From assembly GCA_009767595.1 (NCBI GenBank), contig VSDK01015401.1:38255-102254 (forward strand): a stretch of 64,000 bases of DNA, read 5' to 3'. Each line of letters begins with the position of its first letter. Position 1 is the stretch's first letter. Source of the DNA: Symbiodinium kawagutii (taxonomy: Eukaryota > Sar > Dinophyceae > Suessiales > Symbiodiniaceae). Below are positions 42,397 through 53,000 of the stretch, piece by piece. The notes under the pieces are model-generated. The model was given only the letters and a program-made list of their open reading frames with translations. It was not told the origin of the DNA and ran no database searches. The translations under genes and the position numbers were made by a program.

Positions 42397-43482
42397 ATGT
42401 TCTTCAAGCATGCTGCCCCTACGCCCTGCCTGAGATGCAACAAGACCGAACTCAAGGTCTTGCAGAAGCATTTTCAGGAGTCGGAAGGCAAGTTTTGGGT
42501 TTACCGCACAACTGTTCCATCTTGTTGCAATCGGTGCGATCAAGGAAATGTTCGGTGGTTCTTTCGGGAAATGCCGCGTTTCCATGCACTGTGTTGTATG
42601 CCTCAGCTTTACGAGGCTGTTGATGTTCCTATTCCTGTTGACACAGTTGGTACTATTGAACGTGCGGTCCAAGCTTCAGCGGTGGCCATCAAGGGCTCTG
42701 ATTACCGTGCTCACGGCACTTTTATCAGTCATGTCCAGTTGCTTGAGTGTGACGAGGTTCTGAAACAGAGTCTTCAGAGCTGGGTTCCCAAAGCAATGAT
42801 TGACTTCATTGTCAGTGCCAAAGGATCAATGCGGTCTCTTCAGAGTGGACGAGCTTGCGTGGCCCCTCCGGCTGTCGACCCCGATGCTACAAAGATCGGG
42901 AATCTCTCTCTCCCTGAACCCAACCAAGACTGTGAAGACGGTATGCCTGGCTGCCAAGTGCCTGAGGAAGCATACGGAGAGGAGAAACGTGTGAAAGGCG
43001 TTACCACACAGGTGGAACCAAAGATTTTGGCTCATCAGATTGGACCAAATCTCATCCCGACGGAGGTCATGGAATCATGTACCTCCAACTTAAAGGCCGG
43101 CTTGGCGAAGCGTGTTCAACCGCTTTCCTTCAAGGCCGACCAGAGTATGGTCAAGAAGATCAACAAGGTCACCAGCAAGTTGATCAGCGAGGTGTTCAGC
43201 AAGGACAAGATCAAGCAATGGAGAGTCGAACACCCCGATTTCGATGAGTTCAAATCATCAAAGTGGGATACACAGCGTTGGAACCAGGCGGTTGAGGAAG
43301 CACTTTCTGATACCGCGGCCCGGATTGAGCAGACCTTTCAGATCAAGAACAACGAAGCACTTCCAGGGGAAGGCAAAGCTCCATGGCCCATCATCCAATG
43401 CGGAGACCGAGCTCAGGTGATGATGGCATTGCCTGTAGGTCTCGGCCCAAATCCTACCAGATGGTGGACCCGTGTCAGCTGA
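42397..43482 (+). CDS. 361-codon ORF with RdRp-like C-terminal part
   Basis: Longest ORF in the window, starting at the first ATG after the spliced-leader relic. Residues 11-70 contain two CxxC pairs and further Cys residues that could bind zinc. The middle is acidic linker-like sequence. Residues 250-345 contain SSKWDTQRWNQAVEEAL, IKNNEALPGEGKA and PIIQCGDRAQVMMALPV, which resemble the segment around motif F of tombus/noda-like RNA-dependent RNA polymerases; a Trp sits where an Arg would be expected. None of the later polymerase motifs follow, so it would be a broken, inactive fragment. From about 43437 the residues look unrelated, suggesting the similarity ends at a junction. Alternative: an unrelated cellular exon. 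This is judged by eye, not by search. Confidence 0.55.
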   Translation: MFFKHAAPTPCLRCNKTELKVLQKHFQESEGKFWVYRTTVPSCCNRCDQGNVRWFFREMPRFHALCCMPQLYEAVDVPIPVDTVGTIERAVQASAVAIKGSDYRAHGTFISHVQLLECDEVLKQSLQSWVPKAMIDFIVSAKGSMRSLQSGRACVAPPAVDPDATKIGNLSLPEPNQDCEDGMPGCQVPEEAYGEEKRVKGVTTQVEPKILAHQIGPNLIPTEVMESCTSNLKAGLAKRVQPLSFKADQSMVKKINKVTSKLISEVFSKDKIKQWRVEHPDFDEFKSSKWDTQRWNQAVEEALSDTAARIEQTFQIKNNEALPGEGKAPWPIIQCGDRAQVMMALPVGLGPNPTRWWTRVS

Positions 43483-43615
43483 ACTTTGGGAGCTCGTTGG
43501 AGCCATGGAATCGCCGTGTCTCGTTTCCTTCCTCTCGTTGGATGGTCCTGCATCGTGCTCGTCGGCTCTCACAGATGGTGCCGTTTCCTTGGGTTCCGTG
43601 AATCTACACAACTGA
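43439..43615 (+). CDS. Candidate exon overlapping the ORF end
   Basis: After 'ttgcctgtag' another frame opens: VSAQILPDGGPVSAELWELV, GAMESPCLVSFLSLDGPA... to TGA at 43613. It could be the PPR gene's upstream exon or simply chance. Confidence 0.35.
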   Translation, partial: VSAQILPDGGPVSAELWELVGAMESPCLVSFLSLDGPASCSSALTDGAVSLGSVNLHN

Positions 43616-43788
43616 TCAGAGACCTCAAACCACTGGTTTGGGTTCGTCCGTGACTTACTTGATCAAGCTGTTGTTCTTTTGACGCGGCTTTGCACCGATT
43701 TAGTCTGCTGGATTGCTTCAGTTGCACGAAAGCCGAAGCGCTTGTCTTCGAATTTGGTTGTGGCACTCTTTGCTGAAGATGGAAGCAG

Positions 43789-43850
43789 GCGGTTGTTGAG
43801 CTCTTATCCAAGATGCCGGTTTCCTGGGCCCAAATGGCGTGGTCACGCGC
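43789..43850 (+). CDS. Possible PPR exon
   Basis: After 'tttgctgaag' the frame reads WKQAVVELLSKMPVSWAQMA, a good PPR second helix. A GTCACG donor option follows. The distance to the next repeat is eight residues too long, so its ends or membership are unproven. Confidence 0.35.
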
Positions 43851-43951
43851 TGGTCCACAACTTTGATGTGCCCAATGGCCTCTTTGAAGGATTTGAAGGT
43901 GATGCATGTGACTCTGCCCGACCCCACCTGCAACTACAAGGCAAGCCCGTC

Positions 43952-44033
43952 AGATTGCCAAGTGCAAGCTTGTCGCTGGTACATAATGGGCCGGCCACCA
44001 CGGCTTCCATCAACTTCCTTTCGCCTTCTTGCG
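43952..44033 (+). CDS. PPR gene exon 1 of chain
   Basis: Frame SLSLVHNGPATTASINFLSP ending TGC G|GTGAGTC, a consensus donor, phase 1. The 5' limit is uncertain. Confidence 0.5.
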
Positions 44034-47000
44034 GTGAGTCATTCAAGCAGATCTTTTCTTGTGCTCTTTTTCAGTTAACAGCACCTTCGCGCTGCCGTTG
44101 CAGACCTGAGCCACCCGGTTTTTTATTTCCCCCAAATTGAAACAGGCTTGGCCCTGCTCATGCACAGATTGGCAGGATTTGGGATGGAACCTGACGGGGC
44201 AACATGCTCTGTAGGCATATGTTCAAAGTTACGTCTTTAATTAGGCAGAAAGTGACATGCTGGCATGTCAGACATAGGACACCTCGGGCTCTTGCCTGTG
44301 GAATACTTCCGAAGGCGGGTGGATGGACGCCGTCCACCCCTCCTCGTTGCTGTACAAAGCAGCTTGGCCCGAACAGTGCTGCGCCGCACTGCTTACGCCG
44401 TGCGCGCACCACGTAGAAGCCGTCCGAGCTATGCCCTTTGCAAATAATCACAACCCAAACAGTTGGATTCACAAATGAGTTGGTGCCGCCCTTTTTTGTT
44501 AGCTGCAACGTTGCCAGGAGTCCTGCCAAAGTTTTCCAAGAATGCAACGCTTTCGACAGGTGAGAGTGGGAGCGGCAGGAAGTGGAAATCCGACGTTTCG
44601 AAGTCAATCTACGACAAGGTTTTTTTTTTGGACTGCTTCTTTCCAAAATGGCAAGAGGGATATGGCTACCAGGTGCGGCTGTTTTGCAGTCAATGAGGGA
44701 GGGGTTTCAGGTCATTTGCGCAAATAACAGCATGTTTTCGAGGTACAGTATCACGGGGCAGTATGCTTTTCGTTTGCTCATCATATTTGTAGTTAACTTT
44801 GAGGTTTTGGTACCCGTTCCTTTATCATAAATCCAGGTGTAGCCTGCACTTCAGCATCCCAAGGCTAAGACATGTGATGTTTTGTGTACGAACGCATGGT
44901 TCCCTGTATATAGATGCATAATTATTTTATACTATACGACAACATGTACAAACATGTACGCATGTGTTTTGGACTTGACTGTTTTTTAGAAATCAGTCAC
45001 TACCCACAACTACCCTGAATTAAATGTGACTCATGACACAGCGCCGCTTTGATTGCAACAACCAGGTATTACCCAAATATACCCAAATATATCATATCTT
45101 ACTATCCGCATAGGCACTTACACATCCATAGTTGGGAATATATGATTTATTTCTACAGGTTCGTAAAGATGTACACGTGGTTCCCCTTGTCAGCCAGTTA
45201 TTTCGTCCATTCTTCAAACCATTGTAGCCAACTGTAGCATGAAACTGTGAGTTTGGAAACATAGGCAGGATACAGACCACGTAGGCAAATTTGTTTCTTG
45301 TTTTGTTTTGTTTTTTACCCATTCTAGAAGATCTATTTTGTTGAATGAATATTTTGGGGTCCTCCAGAAGCTGGTTCGCACACTGCAAGTTTCCGGCCCA
45401 GAAAGAATCTTGTTGGATGGCAGCTGGTCTCCATATGCCATATTCATATTTATGGTCATTTGTTTTTTTCAGATACTTGAAATATATCCATCATGTGCTT
45501 TGGACTCTGGACATGTCTTATGTCTGCACCCTTTCTTCCACCTACAGTCCAGCTGTGCTTCCATGGCAAAAACGGGTGTTGCAGGCAGCTGCGACTTTTG
45601 AAGGCGGCCAGTTGGTGGGGGCGACAGCTTGTGATAGCTGATTTTGCGTCTTTGACCATTTACGCACTTCCTAAAGGGTTCATTTTCAGATAAAGATTTT
45701 TCTATCAAGCAAGGATTCATGCGTATGGAGTTGAATCATTGGACCTCTTTCTATTTAGCACAAAAAACAGACCACTTGAATCACCGGAACCACAAGATTG
45801 ACGGACGATTGGAAGAAGTTGGGTCCCACGTGTTGATGATGGATGGGGGAAAAGAACGACAGCGAGCAACGACGAATGCATTTGTCGAGAGGAAACACAC
45901 TTCTAGCAAGAGTATCCACAGGAGAAGATGGAGTGCATTTCAAGGCCTAGTAATGCTTGATGGGGGGGTTCCTTGAGACCACTAGTAGATCAACTAATGC
46001 CTTCTGTGCTGCAAGTACCTGTGTAGCAACCAGGGGCGGCTGATTGATACCCATGGAATTTTGGCCCTGTCAGTACTACAACGTACAACAACCGTCCTGA
46101 AAGGTAACAAATCATTTTCCACCATTTTCATGACCGTTTTTGGCCATGATTATGACCCCAGTTAGTGAGAAGTGTGTATGGGTCAGTTCACCCCGTACCC
46201 CTGGTTCCCCCATCATTATCCAGCCCGTTTTCCCTATAGTTTTGTTGGTTATTATCCACCATGAAATCGATGGTGAACTGCTTGACCCATAGCCATATTG
46301 TTGGTATATCCATCACCAGTTGTCAGTTGTTATCCACCATAGGTTTTCCCATAATAATCATAATGTTTACTATTGATGGTTTTCACAAGCACTAAGCCTC
46401 AAGCATTCTGCCAATTGTTGCCAGGTGCTGCAGCCCTGAACGCCACCTTGAATGCTTGTCAAAAAGAAGGCACCAGCGCGATTTTTCGGCAGGGAGGACC
46501 ATGGATTCATGTTGTCAACTGGTTGGTGGTTTTAAAGATTTGTTTATTTTCCCTAACAACTATTCACAAATGGCTGGTTGGCTAGTATTTTGCATAGGGG
46601 TTGAAACCCCCAACTAGTTAAGAATGATGGTTAGTCATTAATCATATGGGCGGGTGTTTCTCAAGCCATAGGGACTCCCAAAATCAAGGGTTCATTACCA
46701 TAAATGGCTATGAGGCTATGAGATGATATAGGGGCACCCCTATTTTGAGAAACCACCATGTATGGTTAGCCCTGTGTTGACCAGTCATTAGTATACCACC
46801 AGTAGTGTAAGCAGTAGCCAGATAGCGGCCAATGTTGGTTGAGATTGGTCTGAGGATTCAGTGAGCCATGCCATTGAGATTGTTCCGGTGGCCCCCGTGT
46901 ATGGGCGCCGGCCCGTTGGTAGCATACTGAGACAAACAACTGGCGTTCACCGCCACGATCAACCAATCCTGGTCATCGATGTGGGAAACAAAGCCATGGC

Positions 47001-50000
47001 AATGAACATGGTCAAGGCTCAGGATCTCTGCCAGTTTTTGATGGGTCTAGCCGTGCATCGACTTCAATGGGTATCCCATTTTTGAGACGTGACACATCGT
47101 AGCATATCAACTTTTTTCAGCATACATAGCACCATTCTCAGCATAGCACCATTGGGAGATGTGATTCTGCCGGTGAGGTCGCTGGGAGATTTGCCTGTCC
47201 TTGCTGAACAGCGCCCTTGAACGACGGTAGGGTGCTCGGGCCCAGAAGGGGCTGTGCCAACATGGGCAGCAGACGAGTTGCGATGATCAAGAGAGTTTTC
47301 TACCAATGTGTGCACATGCATGTCTATGCATGTCTATGCATGTATGCAATTGCTTTTTGAATTTATTTATATCTATACTTATATATAACTTTGTAATTTG
47401 TGTGGTGTATGCGTGTGTGTGGTCATTTGCTTACGCAACAAAACACATCATAGATAGGACATTTACAACTTACAGTGTTGAACCACTACTGGCATGTAGG
47501 AAGATTTGATCAACATTTTGGCATGTTTTAGGGTATTCCAATCCAATGGTTGTTGTAAGCGGTTCCCCGTTCCGAATCCATGTTGGACCCTACCCTCGTA
47601 TGGTTTTGATCGTAAATGATGCGGCGGCCCAACTTTGGACACATCTTCTATTCCTGTAGCGGGGTACTTGCTTGCTATTATAGAGATCCTCGGACTGGTT
47701 GGTACTTATGGTGTGTCTCATTCATCTTCCAGCCAGCTCATGCAGACTAAGAGTATCCCAAAGATCCAAAGACAAATCAGAAAGCAGGCTTCCAGCCCCC
47801 GTTTCAGGAACGTGTGAGTGTGCGACAGCACCACATGCGCATGATGTGCACATATATCTATGCAACACTATGTATAATGTGTGATTGAGATGCCAATTTT
47901 TTTTTATCCAAACATTCACCAAGAAATCTCAGCAAAACAAAGAAACTGGCACTCTGGTCCCAGCGCACCAAGGTCATTTGTGGATGTCGTTTCCTTCAAC
48001 TCTGCAATTCATGCGTGTCAGGAAGGTGGGGCTGTTCATGTTGTTGCTGGTACTGGCAATCAGTCATGCTGTGCAAGATGAATATTGGCCAAGTATTGCC
48101 ACACAATAACACTGGGTGCCACTACACTTGTGCATGGAAAGTTTAACTACGATTAGGTAAAATCAGATCAATTGATAATATCCTTGTTAGTGTAATTGGT
48201 GGTGATTGTTAGTCGGGAACATATTTAGGATGTTTTCACGTTGGTCGCTGATCATCAGCATCAGTGGAGAAGATGCGCAACAGTACATGGACAATTGACA
48301 TACAAGTCAAAGACCTACCGAGTGGTGGGTGGCCTTGCAGCTACTTTGTCTCTAAAGCTTATATAAGCATCATGTTCTTTGTAGCAGGAAAATCAACCAT
48401 GGTTGGTTGAGAACAATCACCGCCAAACAGTTTCAGGTTCCGCTCTCACAGGGACTCCTGACGGTGCTTAGAAAAAAAGTGTTTCGACCTGATTCAATGG
48501 GGATTCCGAACAGCCATTGTGGTTCTTCCGAGTCATTTCTGTCAATGCCATCAGTTCAGCGCCCGTGCTGCTTGTACATTCTGGGTTTTTGCTGGTGATA
48601 TTCCTATTCTCGGCTTGATTCTTCACTATCCCAAGCTGCCCTTCGACCAATAGGTGCTGTTTGGCCTGTGGCATTGCAGCTGCTGCAGATGTTGCAAGAG
48701 AGCGCCATCGATGCTAGCGTGACTTGGCAGTCCACCTGGCTTCCTAGCTGGAAACAGCTGGATATTTGGGGATATTTGGGGGGGGGGGGGGCAAATCATC
48801 CAGTATTCACATCTATAATAGTAAATGGTCTATTTTGGGAGTCCCCCAGCTATTGAGAAACAGCCACGAATCGCAAGCTATCTCCTGGCCTCATGGTCTG
48901 ATCTGCCAAGTTCATGAAGTGACCCTCCTACCCTCATGATCTGACCCCTTAAAATATTTACACTAGTTTTTTTTTACTAGCTAATATTTTACTAATATTT
49001 AGCAATATTTACTTGTATTTACTGATACTTGCTAATATTTACTAATACTTACTAATATTAACTAATATCTACAAATATCAGTTAATATTAGTTAATATTA
49101 GTTAATAAGTTAATATTTAGCTAATATTAAGCTAATATTTTTAACCATATTTTGACCAAATTTTACTCCTGAAACTCACCAACTACTTGCCTCATACCAA
49201 ATGCTTTCGACCGGAATTGTGTTCCAAGGACCCCATAAATCAGGATAAATCAGATATTCAGGAATTTCCTGGTAAGCAAAGGGGTCAGATAGCTCTCCTG
49301 CAACTAATTCTGGGGGTGTGACCCCTCAAAATATTTACAAATATTTACTAATATTTACCAATATTTGTAAATATTTGGGCAGATTGTTTTTGCAAGAATT
49401 CGTCATGGGCAGTACCCGGGGTTCATCTAAACCCATAAAATACATCAAAATGTCATCAAAACAAGCCCGGGGGGGTCACATATGCAGGGTAGCAACCTCA
49501 CTTCATGACAAGTGGTTGATGACTTGGGCCTAGAGAAACCGCTGCGTATATACATATGGTGGTTTCTCAGAATAGGGACCCCCCAAATGGTTGGTTTATT
49601 TATCATAGATGGTCAATAGTGGATGAAATTTGGGGGTACCCCTGTTTTGAGAAACACCCATATAGTAATGATAATGATGATAATAGGAATGTGCAGACGT
49701 GGAGGTTTCTCAAAACAAGGGACCCCCCCCCAAAAAAAAATCAACGGATTCTTACTATAAATAGTTAATGAAGGATGATTGTGGGGTACTCCTATTTTGG
49801 GAACCACCACATGTATATATATATATATACATATATACACATACATGTACCTATACAATCATAAATATATATATATATATATACACATGTATACATAAAT
49901 ATACATATACATAGATATACACATACATAAATATACACACTCTGTATAGGTACTCTTTCTATGTACATATATGCACATGTGCGCAGGTTTGCATGCGAGT

Positions 50001-53000
50001 ACAATAGGATGTGTAGATTGTAGAGTGCTGATAATAGCATCATGAGCCAGGCTTTTGCGATTAAACAGCTGTTATGACCGCTCGTGATGTGTCAATATGC
50101 GATATGAGTGGATGACTGGCTGGTGGTTGGGAGGGAGCCAAGGAGCCAGGGGTATCCCTATAGCCCTTTGAGGGGAAACCAAGGAGCTACCAGGAGTGCC
50201 CTAAGCAAAGGGTAGATGATGGAACTCAATCGCAAGATACACGATGGTCAACCGGCCGTCCAGCACTTGCCGGAGTTTCAAGCACCAGTGGGATAGATGC
50301 AAGAACTGGACAGTGTATGAAAAAAGGTGTATACATGGGTGATTCCATGTGATTCCTGAGTTCAGGCTGTTTTTTTGTGTACTGCCGAATTGTCAAGATA
50401 TAAGTAAAAGAAGAAACAACTCTCGCTTGATTGGTAGTCTAGCTAGATCAGTTAACATGTACTATATACTGTGTAGAGGATATGTACAGATGCAACAGTT
50501 TCTGTTGTCCATGCGGAAAGAGCCTAACAACGCAACATGAAACTCATTAATTACATCAATATCACCTCCAAGAAGAACAAGTTTTGTGTCGTTACGCATT
50601 TACTACTGCTTGTTTTTCAGCGAAAAAGAGGCAGATGATGCAACGCAACAAGAACAACAACAGCAACGACAACATTGCCACCAACCACAGCAGAACCAAG
50701 ACCATCACCGGCAGCACCAGCAGCACCAACAGCACCATCACTCTCACTAAGAGCAAATGCAGAACACAGGTGTAATTCCCAATATTCAGCGCGGCGGTCA
50801 CCACCAAAATCTCTGTCAGCAACCAAGTAGTTGGCAGTTGGCTGAGTGGAGCTGCTGAACAGTATTGTTTGATTATCATCATAAATGGCTATGGGTCAAT
50901 ATTAACCAACCAACTAATGGGGAATTTCCACCAACAATAATAGGGAAGAAAAGGATAATAGTAGGGGAACCAGGGGTACAGGGTTTTGACCCATAGCCAT
51001 AAATAGTTCTTGAATACTGGTATTATTCTTGATGCTGACTAAGACCGGTATATGTGCAACAGTTTGCTACCGTAGCTTTACAATTGATTATAATGGACCA
51101 ACTTATTGATCATAGTATCAACCAGTCAAACCAGTTATTCATCAGTAATATTCATCAACCGACTAGTTAGATTTACCACTCTGATATGAACCCATTTGAT
51201 CAGCTGGTTGATATTCAACCAGTTATTCGTCGGTATTTCCAATACTGATATTAGTTACTATTCATCAACCATTCATGAATCCTGGTTGATATTGAACCCA
51301 TTTGACCGCTGAGGATGCCACCTGGAGTTCCTGTATCGCGGTGTGTGGAGCCAAAGCGCAGTGGCAAAGATCCCTGTCGCTAGCTGTGAAACCATGGCGG
51401 GGGATTGGGGGTCCAGACTGATCAACCCTGGTTGTGCAAAAAAATCACCAGCTTTTTATAACACAACTGGGTTATGATGTGCCAAAAACGGTTGAGTGAC
51501 AAAAGATGGTTGGTTTCAACCTGATGTGACCGAACCAATTGGCACATGAACCTCGGATGAGGAAGGCTGCCAGGGAGATCGATTGTTAACCGAGGTTCAC
51601 CTGGCAACTTTGGAGCGAAGGGTTGGCTTTGGGTATAGCTACATGGCTCACGTCTGGCGATACGTAGGTTACCTGGAGCAAAAAGAGCAACTCTAGATCA
51701 TATATGATATAGTTTATACTTAAATACTAAGGTAGCATTCTTTTGCTGGCTATACTGATGACTCAAATGATTGATCCCTGACTATAGTGATTGATATAGC
51801 AGTGATGCAGTGGGTCAAAACTCTGTACCCCTGGTTCCCTCATCATTAACCATTGTTTTCCCACTATTATTGTTGGTTACTATCCCGCCATTGGTTCATT
51901 AATATTGGCCCATAGCCATTTAAAATGATGATAGCTAAACAGTAGTGTTCAGCAGCTCCACTCAGCCAACTGCCAACCATCTATTCATCCAATGATTGAT
52001 CCCTGACTATAGTGATACCCAACGAGATCATTGGTACCTTGACTATGTGACCTCACCACTGGCGCAGGTTTCTGCTCCATTCCGGTGCTGCGCTGGGCCC
52101 TGTGTCATCTGGTGCTGCGCTGGCTGCCTGCGCTCAGGGCGAAGCCTGGTGCGGAGGGGGCGGGGACATCCCACGTGGGCCGTGCTGGTTGCTAGCGGCG
52201 CGTGACCTGCCAATGATCAATGAGTGACTTGGGATGTTTTCTTATATGATTTGGCTGTAAGAATAGTGTCAATACATCAGTTGCATGGGCAGTTATCATG
52301 ATTTTTCCTGTAATCAATGGTGTTTACAATGGTTTTTTTTGTTCCGAACAACAAGGAAATATTGTTTGAGTATCGGTAATGATTTTCAACGGCTAGTAAT
52401 GAGCACTATCAATGATTCATAATGGCCATTAGTGTACTCATACTAGCTTGCAGAGGCTTCAGTCTTGGTAGTCATTGAAAGTATTGGTCGTTTGCTTTGA
52501 TAGTATCAGTGGTTGATCAAGTCAAGAACACGCCAATATTTGAGGGCGAATCACAAGTAATTAATCTATTTGTAAATATACTTAGTGTTAAGCGGGCTCA
52601 TTCTTCTGGATGTCCCACTAGGGAAAGCTGTAGGTGGGTTATGCCATTTATCTCCAAACGCAGAAACGTTGGTGACAAGTTTCCGGTTTGCCAGAAGAAT
52701 GTTCATCAACATGTTCAAGAGCGACCCAGGATGTGATTCTGCAGGCACTTTGACCTCAGGAATCATTCCTGAAAATAGGGGACCCCCAAAAATGGCTGGT
52801 TTATTACTATAAATGGTTAATAAACTGGATGATTTGGATCGTACCCTGTGGCTTGAGAAACCACCACGCAGTTGGCATATCCTCTACTATTGCTGCCTAC
52901 TACCCCCTACGATTGACCATCAATAGTGGTTATAAGCACCCCTATTTCGATAAATCCTCAGATGCTGCCCAAACGCCATGGACCCACTGATGCTCAGGGA

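Noticed and set aside
43679-44140. 153-codon + strand ORF taken as one gene
   Set aside because: Crosses the consensus donor at 44033; only its last part belongs to the PPR chain.
44158-44646. 162-codon minus-strand ORF
   Set aside because: Antisense to PPR exon 2 and the following intron; composition is not protein-like and no motif is seen.
46862-47085. Attractive terminal-exon-like ORF (PVGSILRQTTGVHRHDQ...)
   Set aside because: Lies in the intron between PPR exons 3 and 4, which join in phase without it. It shows how misleading composition alone can be.
47121-47220. Exon-like frame SIAPLGDVILPVRSLGDL
   Set aside because: Overlaps PPR exon 4 in another frame; the PPR frame gives the exact 35-residue spacing.
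47532-47655. Splice-bounded frame with GSPFRIHVGPYP, reminiscent of the end of a filamin repeat
   Set aside because: Sits in the intron between PPR exons 4 and 5; one short motif is not enough.
48452-48594. Frame with FRTAIVVLPSHFCQCHQ
   Set aside because: Inside a PPR intron and not required by phase.
48778-48791. Run of 14 G
   Set aside because: Plausible homopolymer at an element A end; it may be a sequencing artefact and carries no clear function.
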